From positions 27,100,669 to 27,164,668 of the forward strand of contig CM030715.1 of NCBI GenBank assembly GCA_017979445.1: 64,000 nt of DNA. Direction: 5' to 3'. The first letter of the stretch is position 1. Each line of letters opens with the position of its first letter. Below, one piece after another: positions 46,601 to 60,178 of the stretch. The notes below the pieces were generated by a model. That model was not told where the DNA came from, ran no database searches, and was given only the letters and a program-made list of their open reading frames with translations. The stretch comes from Akebia trifoliata. Its lineage: Eukaryota; Streptophyta; Magnoliopsida; Ranunculales; Lardizabalaceae. The translations under genes were made by a program, and so were the position numbers.

Positions 46601-49600
46601 CCATCACTTCAGATTGTGACTCTTAGGTTTTTGAGTTGGTTTTAGAAGACTTTATGAACTAGACTAAAAATGAAACTTAGTTTTCAAGCACTGCCCATCC
46701 TCAAACGGACGGACAAACAAAAGTTGTGAACCGTACTCTTGACAACTTGATTCGGTGCATTTCTGGTGACAAACCGAGATAATCGGACTTAACACTTGTA
46801 CCAGCTGAATTCACTTATAATTTAGTTCCTAATCGCTCTATGGGCTACACACCATTCCAGTCTATTCCAAAACACCTAATCATACTTTGGACTAAGTGCA
46901 ACTTCCTTCTCGCCCCAACCCCAATGTGACAGTCAATGATATGATTGAGAACCTTTACAAGCTCTATGGACAAGTGAAGAAGAACTTTAAAGCTTCTAAT
47001 GAAAAGCACAAAGCAAATGCCGATAAGAATATAGACGATTCAAGAGCTATAAAGGAGACTTGGCCATGGTTTATCTTAGTAAAGATAGCTTCCTTTCTGG
47101 AATTTACAACACGACCAAGCTAAAGAAAATTAGACTCCTTCGTATTTTGAAGAAAATAAATGATAACGCTTATGTGGTGCATTTGCCTAATGATATGCAC
47201 ATACCCCAACATTAAACGCAAAAGACATTCATCCCTACTTTCCGGAGGATGATTTTTCTACTAGTACACCAAACTCGGGGACGAGTTATTTCAAAGAAAG
47301 GGGACCTAATGTAGGACATCTCCAATCCTAGTTAGAGTTTTACTAGGATTTCTATTTTTAGTTCTAGTAAGATTTCCATTTCATAGTTATGTTGGGAGTA
47401 CGATTCCTTGTTAATTTCTAATTTGTTTTAAATTCGTTTTTATTATTTAGACTATAATTAGTAGAATTCTAAGTTGTTATGATGAAGTTATCTAAATCCG
47501 AAAATTCAATAATCAATCAATTCAATTATCTTTTCTCTCTTAATTACTTTTTTAGCTTTATGCTTTATTTTCTTTCAAGTTATTGCATGTTTATCAATTG
47601 AATCTATTTATTCAAATTGATTTTGAGTATTCCATTGAACACAACCTATCAAATCTATTGATTCACACGCTTCCGCTATTTTAGACCCCCCTTCGCATGC
47701 ATGAACTTTACGTAGAAATGGAAAAGGCATTGTTTTATCCTCTAATACTTCCTAGAAATGCCATGGTCCAGGCATAAATGCCAAAAAAAAAAATGCATGT
47801 GTGGAATCTACCTTGGTTTGTAGGAGAAGATTTTCAAGTAACGAGATTCTCTTTCGAAAAAAGAAGGGGGTAGTTGGGTGTTGATAGAAGCCTGCTCGTG
47901 GATCTTCCTATGGGAGGAGGTTAATATACATTGAGTCATACTCCAGGGAATCTTGTCCTTAGCAGAGCGATTGCTTGGAAGATCATTTTGCTAATGTAGT
48001 GCAGGATACCCTACCAGGACCAACATCGTATCATAAACGGTTAAATCACGACTTTTTCAATAAATTGACTTTTACGAACTTCATAATTAAAATGCGAAGC
48101 TCAGAGACGTTTGAGATTAAATCAGAAGAAACAAAATATGGTCTCTTTGACCTAAATGATGAAGATGGTGACCATTTTAGCAATGGTTACTTGTTGACCT
48201 ATAGTTACTGGTTGTGGATGCATGGATATTATTAATACGAGGTTTTGTGATTTATTATTGTTGTTAAATAATGAGATCTGATGACATAATACAAGAACAC
48301 TACTTAGTATGAACAATTATACAGCCCTACCATAGCTCGATGTTTTCCCAATTTTCTCAGTTTTTCTTTGTTCTTTTCCTTTTTCTTTTTCACTTTTACC
48401 GAATTTTTCCATTGCCGACTTATTCCTGAAGCCTGACTTGGTTTCTATGGTGATAAACCAAGATGCCCAATCGCCTTCAGATTCGGAAATATGTGGCGAC
48501 ATCCAGATTTCATAGAAAGGGAGAAGGACGGTAGAACTCATTCTCTTTTGTTGGAAGCAGTTTGGTTTTGAGACCAAGACTAAAGGTTCTCAAGGATGAG
48601 ATAATAAATTGGAATGAGGAGGTTTTTTTGTAATAGAGGCAAGGAAAGGGATTCTCAAACAGTTTGCAATGATTGATAGGATGGAGGCGAACCCCTCATC
48701 CATGGAACAAAGAAGTTTTGAGAGTAGATCAAGAGGCATAATTTAAAAATAAAAAATAAAAAAAATTGGCAAATCTGGAAGAGATAAATTGGAACAAAAA
48801 ATCGAGAATTAGGCCACTGAATTTTTTTCATAAGGAGGCCAATGCTAGGAGAATATGTAACCACATCTCAAAGTTGATCACAAAAAGATATTTGGTGGAT
48901 AGTTAGGATAGAATACGAGGTGGAGTGAGGATGGATTGTTACATTTTCGAGATGAACTTGAAAACCAACTCCAAGAGGCTTGGGTCTTGATTTTGATTGG
49001 CTTTTAGTGGATATGGTGTCTTGTTTGGAATGTCCCTTAATGAGGACAAAGTTCTGGATTTAGAGTCGAAAAGGGAATAATGCCCCTGGTCCAAATGGAT
49101 TTCCCATAGCACTGCTTACGAAATTTTGGGAGAAAATTAGATTGGATTTTTCGAAGGCAGTGAAGGAGTTCTATGAGAGAATTTGATCCCTAAGGTCCAC
49201 AGAAAAGAGAATATTAAGGACTATAGACCTATAAATCTGGCCAGCGGCATCTACAAGACAGTTTACATGATCCTTGCCTCCAAGATCAGGGTTATTCTCC
49301 TCTAGAGTAATCTCAACAGTAAGAAGCATTCATAAGGGATGCCTTTCGAGACAGCATCTTGATCTGATGATTCAAGGATGATGTGAAAGAATGATATTCA
49401 ACATAGTTTATGATCATGTAAGTTGGAACTTTCTGCACTATATGCTCTTATAGGATGAGGTTCGGAGTAAGGTGGAGGGCATGGGTAAAAACAAATGATC
49501 TTTTTTTTCCCCTTATGTGACAGTAGGGCTGGCAATGATCCGAAAGATACCCGATGTCTGAACTGGATTTTTGGATCAGATTCAGATTGAAATCTTAGAT

Positions 49601-52600
49601 CCGATACAATTACGGAACGGATTCAGATATACCCCAATCTGTTCCGCAAAAAATCCGATCCAAACATATTTTAATAGTTTATAATTTTTTAGTCTTTTTG
49701 GTTTCACTCTATATTTGTAGTTGAAAAGTGGTTTTTTTTTTAAGTTCTATGATTTTATATTTTTTAAATTTTTTTGAACATTGATAATTTGAAAATAAGG
49801 CATGTATTCGGATCGGATCGGTTTTGGATTAAGGATGAATGAAATGGATCGCATTCGGTTTGCACATTCATTAATCCAATCGGATTGGGTACATGTATAA
49901 AAAATTTCAGATCGGAATTGGAGTGGTAGTGATCTAGTACTGAACCGATCCGTTGCCAGCCCTATGTGACAGGGTATCCCCAACCCCTTTGGGCTTTGGA
50001 AGTGAGGCTAAGCCTTGAGGATATGCCCAATCACAACAAATGGGAATATCGGGCTAAGTAGCAGGTGGGAAGACCTGATCTCACAACCCTGGAGAACGCA
50101 CGCAGGTCAAGCCACTGCTCCACTTCTAGGATGGTTAGAAAATGTATCTCCTCGATTCATTTATAATTTTGGTTAGCAAATTCCAGTAGGACAGTTTAAA
50201 AGCAGATGCATCAGTCAAGATCTTTGATCACCATTCCAGCTCATAGCGATCGTTGAAGCTAAACTGATGGATACTGGGGCAATACAAGGATTTGACATGG
50301 GCCAAAAATTTCTCATTTGCAAATGAAAAATCTTTGTTTCGTTGTTCTAACATTGGATCATTTTGGTCGTTTAAGGTGTCTTCAATGTTTTTTTAGGCAG
50401 TGATGGAATTTAAACATCAATCTGGGTAAAAGTAAGGTTGGAAATGGGGAAACTAAACATTGGGTCCAAATAGCAGCAACCATCTATCTAACATATCAAC
50501 TCAATTATTGGATCTAAAATCAGAATATTGGACCAAAAAAGATGAATTATGTATTCTGAACTCTTCTGATATATTTGATGAATTCATACTTAGTAGACTT
50601 GTTCTAGACAGAGGTACCCCCAAGCATCTGGTGATCTCAAATGTCCTCCTATTGATAGAATAGGTGACACATTATTCAGATGAATCATTTATTTGGAAAG
50701 AAGATGATCAAGATAATAGGCGGATCTTCCCCAAAAGTTTGAACCGAAAAGGTTTGGCACCTCAATGTTGGATCTTCGCCAACTTGGGCTGTAGTATGTT
50801 TGATGCAGGATGAAGAGGGAAGAAAATAAAAGACGGGGATAGGGAATCTGATTTGAGATTTAGGTCAAGGATTTGGGCTACAATAGGATTACCCCAAAGG
50901 TTTAGGGTAAACCTTTGATGTCCCCATCAATGTTCCAAGGGTTGGGCAGTTCACCGATTAAAGTGGTACATGAGCTGGGCTCAGAATTTCCTTAGACAAT
51001 TCAGATCATATCTAGTATGGGAGTCAGCATTTGTTGAACTTTTAACTAGTACAGGAGGACCAATAGGAAGCACAGCTAGTGTGACATACCACATCATTTT
51101 ACTCTATTGGATCTTATGGAGCCAATTCATCCACACCGTGATTTGGGTTTGATTTCCTCTACTACCCCATGTTGGTCTCAAGGGATGGAAGAGAGTAGGT
51201 TAGTCGAAAGATGGGTTATTGGTTCAAGGACAGGGCTTTTTTGGACCCGAATTTTGGAGACTCCCAGAGCCCCACATTCTCATTGGTCCATTTGTATTGA
51301 AATGAATTCTGAATTTACAAAAATACCCACATTTGATCATGTTGGGATGCTTTTTCAATACACGTGGATCTCCAAAATGCGAGTCTCCAAATTCACTCTC
51401 TCAAGGACACAAGTGATATTGCTTTTTAGGGTAATATGAATTCAAGAATGCAAGCTAGGGTTTTTTCCTACAACTTACTAGGGTATCCTTCTCGGAGCCA
51501 AATATAAATCCAAAGCCATGTGGGATTTGGTGATTGAAAGGTTTGATGAGATTGACATATCTTGGAAATTCAGTAGCTTATCAAAAGGAGGTAAAATAAT
51601 CCTCATCAAGAACCACCTATCTACATTTTCAGTTTAGCACGTGTCCATCTTTACCCTTTCCTCAGTTGTTTCCAAAAGGTCGATGAGATTGTAAATGAAC
51701 TTCTTGAGGCATGATAGGGAGGAGCGAAAATACCTTCAATGAGTCGGGGAAAATTCTCTTCCTAGATAAGCAGGTGGTTCAATATTAAAAACCTATAAAA
51801 TAAAAAATAAAAAAGGGAAAGAAAGAAGTAACACTGCTCTTCTTGAAAAATGGTTGTGGAATTTAACTTAGCGGGATAGAAGGCATTTGGGGGAAAGTTC
51901 TCTCACCCAGGTATGGGTTGCAAGTTCACAGTAGAAGAGCCGGATCTCTAGAGTATCATATGGATGTAGTGTTTAGAAAGACACACTAAATTAAAACAGT
52001 ACAGGATTCCATTATGAAAGAAGGCGGCTCTCCTACTTGGGACTAACGATTTTGAACAATTGGGAAGTTGATACAATATCAGCCTTACTCTCTATCACTG
52101 ATTGTCTCTGGTCTAATAACCATGACAAGGATAGGAGGATTTAAATATGGGACAGGGAAGGTTTTTCCGGGTGGAAGCATCTAACAAAAGTCTCTCCATC
52201 CAATCCTAGTTGGACTTCCTGGCTTCTTTTGTGTGGAGATCCAAGATTCCATCCTAATAGCCTTCTTTGTGTAGATTGCTGCTCTTAACAAAACTATGAC
52301 AGTCAATCATCCAATCTTTTGCAAGTGGGTTAGGGTTAATTTTTGTGTCGTGTAAATCTAGTGAGGAATCAAATGATCACCTTCTATTACATTACAATTC
52401 TGTGTTTATAATCACAGGTTCCTTTGGTCTATACCTAAGGCTTTGTTGCGGATTCTTCGTGCTCACAATATATCTTGCTATTTCTCCAGTTGGAAGAATC
52501 CATTGAAAACTTCTCCCTTATACTATGGTGAAAGATATGGGGAGAGAAGCATCGTAGGCTGTTCACGGAGGGAGGAGGGAGTGGAAGCTTGTGTGCTTCA

Positions 52601-55600
52601 TACCAAGTCCCTGATGTTTAGATTGGACCAAGCTCTTACTGGAATGTAGGGTCTCCTTTTTCGGAAGACTGTCTTCAAATGGGATGTTTTGGTTCATGGG
52701 GGATGACAAGTAAATAAGGCCTCCTCATTTTCTTAGAGATTTCCTCGATCTCCCTTTTAGTTGGTTGCTTGTTTTCCTTGTATACATTTTTTTTCTTTTC
52801 AATCAATGATTTTGTACTGATAACAAATGACCACTGCAAACATTGGAAAGATAAGTACAGTAAAGATTTTCGAACTTACAACGCAGACAGTTCATTCCAA
52901 TATCTGTAATATGAGCCCCGAAAAGATCCAGATGAGTCAACCCAGTCAGACCTAGGACAACAAAAGCACATGATTTCAACACGTATATAGTAGATCACAT
53001 TATGAAAAATAATCAGAAGAAATCTAGGAAGTATCATGTGTGCCATCTAAGTAACATAAAATTTGGCCCTTTATACGGGTCAGATAGCTAGTGGTTTTCA
53101 TTATTTCATTGGCATCAAAACATTTAAGTATGGAAAAGGGGCAAGGTAAAAAAGAAACAGGTAACTCACTAGAAATGGAGGGAAGAACTTAACGAATATG
53201 GATCCAAAATCCTAACTGTGAACTCATAACAAATTTCAATCTTTGAGTGGGTACAGGACTAAACCCTCATGGATATGGTCTGTCTCATTTATGATGCAAT
53301 GTTTTACTCATATACATTGGCCTACCTTTTTTCTGATAAGTGAGTCTACCTTCACTTGATCAAGAGGACTAAAAAGAATCTGGTAGTCCCCACACACAAT
53401 AGTGCAGCTATGAGTTTAAGTGTGTTTTAAATTCCCATCCCATATTTTCAAAAACCAAAATGATACCGAAACATTGCCGAGACATTACCCAAACACTCTG
53501 ATACATTCTGAGACATTAATTTTAACATTTTAACAAGTCTTTTAGAGGAGACTGTGGTCAAGCGGTTACAAAACATGGAGGGGCTTGTCTAAGGCATGTG
53601 ATGACAAAAAAAACAGAGAGGAAGAAACTGATCTCGAACTTTGGCACAAATCTGGCGCAACTCCGGCAATCCAGGTACCTCTCTCTCAGACAAATCTGAA
53701 ACCTGAATGCATTGATTCCATACTTGTATCTTCTCGACATGTTGAAAAACCGAGATGCCTCGGTCGATACATTCCGGAAAAACATGAGACGAATCTGAAA
53801 CCTGAATTCCATACTTGTATCTTCTCAAAATGTTGAAAAACTGAGATGTCTTGGCCAATACATTCCAGAAAAATACAAGATTTTAAACCATGGTTTCAAG
53901 GATGGAAATAAACACGAGCTCATTCCAAATTTTAATGAAGAGAATGCATACAACACAGAAAATAAAGGAAACCAAACTAACACAATGAAGAAAGAGAGGA
54001 GAGTTGAACTTCGTGGAATAAAAAATCTTCTATTTATATTGAACCACTGAAAAACTTGGACTCAGAAATTGATTCCAACTAATAAATATCTTGACTTGAA
54101 CGCAGATTGAAAGCTTCAAAGTTAAAGAGCTGAAGTCTTACAACTACAACCACCACACAAAGACACTTTTGAACTTGAAACTTCGATTAACCTTACTAAC
54201 CTTATTTAAAGGGGTGGAAAGGCGTGAGAATTAAAAAAACAATGATGGAGACTACATTATTAAAGGTACATCACAATAATTTGTTACCATTATGACCAAC
54301 TTGTGACTAAAGACATACAACTTGCTCCATGATAGAGTTCAAAAGAAATATAATGGTTCGCATTGTGCTAAGACAAAAGCTATAAGAGGCATTTTTCAAG
54401 TTTCCAGCCATCAGTAACAGAAAACACAATAGTTTCTGGTCCTCAGGAATACCTTCCTGAGAAGAGTACGACCAGAATGGTCCAACAAAGAGTAGTGACC
54501 AAATATGGTCTGTTCCAGGAGTTCATTCTGAACCATCTCTTTAGCATAATCAGAAGGCTGCCAAGAAAGAAAATTTCCTCGATCAATGACACCGACGTAA
54601 TTTAGTAAATGGCCAAAAACAGTCGTAAGTGGCTGTTAAAGTGGCAGTACACTCTTGAAGGACCAAAGTTGAAGAATCTATCAACACAGGCGATGGTTTG
54701 ATGGTATGAGAGGCCTGAAGAGGACGAATTGCTGGACCATAAATTGGCAATGATCGAGGAGCAGATCAAATGGTGCAGGCTTGAGAGAATTAGAAATGAT
54801 AAATAGACTCATTGGAGTTCAACCAAACCAACGACACAGAAGACAATTACACATCAAACTTAAATGATAACAGTTGGGAACTCTGCCCCATTCATCCAGT
54901 CAAAATCTACTGGCCAGGCTACCCAATTCGAAGCATTTTAGTCTACTACAGTCAAGTCAATATCAGCCATTTTTACAAGACAGTAAAACCTTTTTATCGA
55001 GGGAATATCTTTTCACCTGATAGTAATAATGGAAGAAATATTATGGAAATTCCAACTTGACAAGGGAGGGGTCCATCCATCAAATCTCACATCTCAAACA
55101 TTGAATATCTAATATTTTAGTATTTTGTGTTGCAAGATGATAGCCATTAGCTTGTCCTAAACTATGTGTTGACATAATGGCACGCTTCAGATTTTCTAAG
55201 AGGTCTATAATGAAGCAAGTTGTATTTCATGCTACTTGCAGGCTAAATCTTCATGAAGCAAGTGTTCATGTAGTGACTAGGTGCCAGGCTTCAGCTCTTT
55301 AGTTTGAAGCTTTCAGCCTGTGTTCAAGAAGTGAAGATATGCAGTAGTAGGAACAAATTTGTAATAGAGTCTGCCATGCTCTCAAATTATTCAGTACAAA
55401 TAAAGTGCATTTATTATAAGAAGTTTCTCTCAACTCTCTTTTTTGTTCTGTCAGTTTGTTTCTCCTCGTTTCACATCGAGTTGAGTGAGGCAAGGTGGCT
55501 ACAAGAGTTAATACAGAATCGGAAGAGCGCTGGACCCCTATCCATAGGTTCAAGTTTGTATCCACTCAAAGATTCTTAGGTTTAGGGTTCCAATATCCCT

Positions 55601-58600
55601 TAGGTAAGGAAACACAAATACTTAAAGCAGCATCAGCTTTTGGTGAATCAAATGTCATAATGTGTGGTTACATGTCCAAGGGAATGAACCATCTTCATAA
55701 TTCATACAGATGCAGACATAAAAAAAATGCTTACTTGTAAGAGATGCAAGCCCAGCATCTGTAATTTGGCGAGCATCCAGATTTAGTGATTTAAGAGATG
55801 TCAATCCAGACAATTTTCTTAAACCACCGTCAGTTACTTGAGTGAACGACAGATTTAAACTATCCAGATTAGCCAAACCTACAAGAACAAGTGCAATTTA
55901 AATTAAGCTATGGTTTTGAAGTATATTGGCAATAATAATAATTACTAATTAAAAGAACACCTGTCACTCTGCATTTCAATGAAAATAAATAACAGTCATG
56001 AAAGTTTGTCTACTTCAGTAAAGTGCATGAGTGACAGGACTGAAAACAAATTCATCACAGATTGAGCAAATGCTCTTAGTAGCAACTTGCAAACTGTGAG
56101 GTTTCAAACACCAGGGCTTTCGCTTTACGCTGCTGTTTTCTGACTAACAGAATGTCTATGCATGATAAAACTACACTTTTTTAAACAATGCACTGGAAGA
56201 AACAGTCGGGCAAAACCTTACAACACGTCTCACAAGGCATTTGGAGAAATGATAAATAGATACTGATATGTACAAACGATGAAGTGTAACCAATCAGTAT
56301 GAGTGAAAGGGCAATGAACGGAGTGATTTTTCTATTGAGACATGAATAGGTCAGAAATTTGAGACATCTAAGGGGAATCTCCACAACCATAGATCCTCTA
56401 AAATCTAACTATGCAACCCTTTCCCACTTTTGAAACGAATACCTCCATTAAAATCACCCGTTCCTTTTTTAATATGTCTCCAAATCCCACAGCCATACGG
56501 CCGACTCCTGTCACCCTCCCAACAAAAACTGATGCATGCACCCAATTTTTTCTGAGATAACTGTCTTCCATATACTTCATTGGTCTTCTCCAAACAACCT
56601 AAGGCATTTACCAAGAAGAGCTAGATTCATCAGCCTAAGAATACAAATCCCCGGAACTCCCTTCCCCTTACAACAAGGAACCTCCCAATACACTGAGCAA
56701 TGTTTCTTTGAGTTCCCCGAGTGATCTCCCATTAGACATCCAAATGGGTCCATCGCTACATTCTTTTTTTGGCCTAGGTAACATCTCATCATCTTTATCC
56801 AGACACGTTGCAAATTTGAAATCAAAATCAAGCCCTCTATAATGTACTCATACAAGAACAAACTGAATTCCAGATAACACTGTATGTAGTACATAGAAAA
56901 AGAAAAGAAAAAAAAACTGATATGAAAAAAGTGAAAACAGTAAATCATTTCTTAAGAAAGAGCTGAAAAATTTACAGAAAATGGGTGCAGTAGTAATATA
57001 GAAAGGTTGATCAAACATGGGATTGGGATACTCAAAAACAGTTTTGCACATGGATCTGTGTGCGAGTCTAGGGAAAATTTTGTTTGGATCCACACCAAAA
57101 AGCAGCCTATTCTGAAACTTTTGACCCCATGAAAAATGGATAAAAATTAAACCATTATAGATCAGCCATTTTACAGTTAACTTTGACTTCATTTACAGGG
57201 TATTAAGTTTCCAAATTAGCTAATTGTTGGTGAGGATGATCTTGGCTCCTAACCAAAATTAGGGTTTGATGCATCTTGACGTGAGCTCTACAGATACAAG
57301 TCAAAAAATAGTGACATAAACAGGGTAAGAACATCCAATCATGTATATTTCTGAGTGTCTAACCAGAGAGATGGCGGACGCCATTGCTTCCAACTTCGGT
57401 ATCAGACAACTCCAAACTTTTCAAATGTCGAAGTCCTGAGCATTAGAAGCCAAAACATAAACATGCAATTACTTCAGAATCATTACAAAATGTTACAACC
57501 ACACACACTCAAAAAAAAAAAAAAATGTAACATTATAATATAACTATTCGAGAACAGTCATAACAAAACATTCAAATGTGAAGATGCCACCTCAGTGAGG
57601 TGGTAAAGTTTGTGTGGTAATACCACAGACCTGGCATCAAAATCCCATATTCACACTTTAAACCTATAAAAATGAACATTCAAATTTTAATGACGGATGC
57701 ACATTCATGAAATGACGGGCAGTCTTTAATGCATCCGCAATCTGGTACTCCTCGCACTTCTCATGAAACTTACTCCAATGAAATAAAGCAGGGATAGAAA
57801 TACATATTTAAATGCAACATTCTCATCTAATATCTGGCAGAAATCAAAATAAAAAATTAGAATCAAAAGAGGAAACTGAATCTCAAACAGCAACCTGCCA
57901 AGTTAACCATGCCTCCATCACCAATCCTACATGATTCCAAGTTCAAGCTCTCCAAATTTGTTAAACCTGAAACAAAACAATAAAAAATATATAATAACTA
58001 TTCTTCAAACAATAAAAAATAAAAAATTCTTTGGATCCCCCACACCATACAATTTCAAAATCTACAAATGGCCCAGAAAACTATGGTCTACATGGAACAT
58101 TAGCTCGGGTGGATGTCGTAAAAGTTTTAACTGGCAACAATTTTCTATATAAAAACCAAATTTCAGCCTTCCACGATGGTCCTACAGTCGATAAAAGAAA
58201 TTTCTAGACAATTGGTTACTGACAAACGGAATGCAAATAATATTCACACATTTTATGTTCAAATTTTAGTGATGTATCCTCTACAAGAATCTGAAAGACC
58301 CAGTCAGCCTTAGTCAATGACCATAAGCACCAAACTAATTCATAAAAGAATCTTTCCCCAAGTATTCTTGGTGTTTTATGAGCTACAGAGAACACAATTT
58401 TTACACATTGGATTGGCACCAAAAAATTGACTATGTACATCATATAACAATGCTCAAATTTCCTTTAAACACCATCCCTCAACAAAATAAATGGAGATAT
58501 GCTCAAGTCAAATTTCAGGATATATAGAACATATGAGAGTCAGAGAAAGACAACCTTTAAGGTTTACCAAACATGCATCTGTAATATTATTGTAGCCCAG

Positions 58601-60138
58601 GTTTAACACCTTCAAATTCTCAAGTCCTGCAAAACATGACAGGTGCAATAATGTCAAGACATACTTTGAAACCCATCCTTGCACCAACTAAAAGTAAATC
58701 AAAAGCAGCCTAGTATATGAGCTATGTAATCCATGATTTCTTCCACCCAATACAGTGTGACAATAAATTCTGAACACTACTCACCAGAAAAATTCTCACA
58801 TCCATCATCCGATAGGCCACATCTGTTAAGATTCAAATATGACAAGGCAACAAGGGCTGTTCCAAAAAAACAAAAAACAAAAGTGAGATCCAAAATAAAA
58901 TAATAAAAACGCCGTCACACTACAAGCAGCATGAAACAGCAAACAGACCAAAAGTAGAGTGATACATGCTAAGATTTCTAAGAACCATTTTTTGGTATTT
59001 TCTCTTTATAAAATGGATACATATAAGAATTTATTTTTGTTTTGCTTTCTCACTCAAAAAATAACAATATTTCACAAAGATTTAACGTTTATTGTTCTTT
59101 ATGAAATGGAATAACAAACTTCTCAGTACATGATACTGATCATGTGTGTGTGTATACATGGGTAGCATTCGGCAGCCAACGTTAGGGGAGCCAACGCCTT
59201 TGTCCTATATGGGTTAGAAGTTCCGGAATGGGCTGATATTTTTGTGGTGATGACCCCTATGGTTAGGAGATTACCCTCACAAAAAATCAGCCCACTCCAA
59301 AACTTTTAAGCCATATAGGACAAAGGCATTGGCTCCTCAGAGCTGGTTCAATTGACCTGAAAATAGATTTTTTTGGTGCTGCCGATGGGAATGGAAAGAG
59401 AGAAGATGGTGGTTCCTACCTGCTTGGATATCCAGATATGAGGTAACAATGACAAAAACTTTTAATCTAACGTTGGCTGCCGAACGACTTTAATATCCCC
59501 ACATGACCGTGTGAAATGCCTCTCCAAAAAAATTTGTGGGATACAATAACACAATACAAATAAACAAAATGGCTTAACTTCCACTTCTAATACAGGATTT
59601 TTAAATTACAATCGTCAATTATAAATATATATCAATGATAAGGAATACAATGATAAACAAAAATGTCAAGCATCCAAGAGAATGTGAACCTGATATGGAT
59701 CCCAAGCATACAGCAGTAACAGGGCATCCCTCCATGTTCAATAGAACAAGTTTATGCAAACCTGTCAAGCAAACAAATATGATCCAGCAACTCCATAAAG
59801 TTCAACAAAACAAAAAAGAACAGCCCAGCCAACAGTATATACTCCCCACCAGAGACACAAGAAAATACAATATCAATAAGTGTAGCAAATATCAAAAAAC
59901 CCATATTAAGTCTTTCGAAGAAAAAGAATAGCAGAGCATTCGACGCAGATACTGAGATTAGTATTTTTGTGTTCTGTTTATCTGATGTAAGTTGTTTTAG
60001 AAGTTTAAAGGAGTGTTTTTTCAAGGCTTGCTCTTTAGATGGGAGTCTGTTTGTAGTGGCTAAGTAGTATTTGCAGTGTCTCTCTCGGGTATGGAAGGGC
60101 TTTTTGGCCTCCTATCCCTCTGTCAGTAAAATTCATCC

Positions 60139-60178
<40 letters not shown>

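Larger units (their letters stand above)
42083..47640 (+). mobile_element. Ty3/gypsy LTR retrotransposon, nearly full length, decayed
   Basis: LTRs at 42083-42536 and 47310-47640 both begin TGTAGGACATCT and both contain GTTTTAAATTCGTTTTTATT and TTCAATAATCAATCAATTCA. The 3' copy lacks about 120 bp in its middle. Between them, on the plus strand, are a primer-binding site, gag, protease region, reverse transcriptase, RNase H and integrase in the usual gypsy order, then a purine tract AAAGAAAGGGGACC. Many stops and shifts make it inactive. It lies in an LRR-gene intron, antisense to the gene. Confidence 0.9.
48600..52800 (+). mobile_element. L1-type LINE relic, 5'-truncated, with nested insertions
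   Basis: The plus-strand remnants run in the L1 order. First comes a pre-RT segment [20 protein letters not shown] (48815-48880). RT blocks follow: [20 protein letters not shown] (about 49080), [20 protein letters not shown], then [10 protein letters not shown] (about 49450). After an insertion come [17 protein letters not shown] (about 50150-50210), then [20 protein letters not shown] and [16 protein letters not shown] (about 51500-51630). The end resembles an L1 3' UTR (TTTCTTTTCAATCAATGAT, about 52790). The reading frame is destroyed. 50215-51480 does not read as LINE and may be another insertion. It sits antisense in the 11.5-kb LRR intron. Confidence 0.82.

Noticed and set aside
55655..55876. 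Treating the LRR open frame with MANLDSL as a small separate gene
   Set aside because: Splice borders at 55735 and 55878 and phase agreement with neighbouring exons show it is one internal exon.
57588..57680. Possible SINE (GAGGTGGTAAAG head, CATCAAAATCCC)
   Set aside because: A-box-like and B-box-like words are weak and no target duplication or tail could be found.
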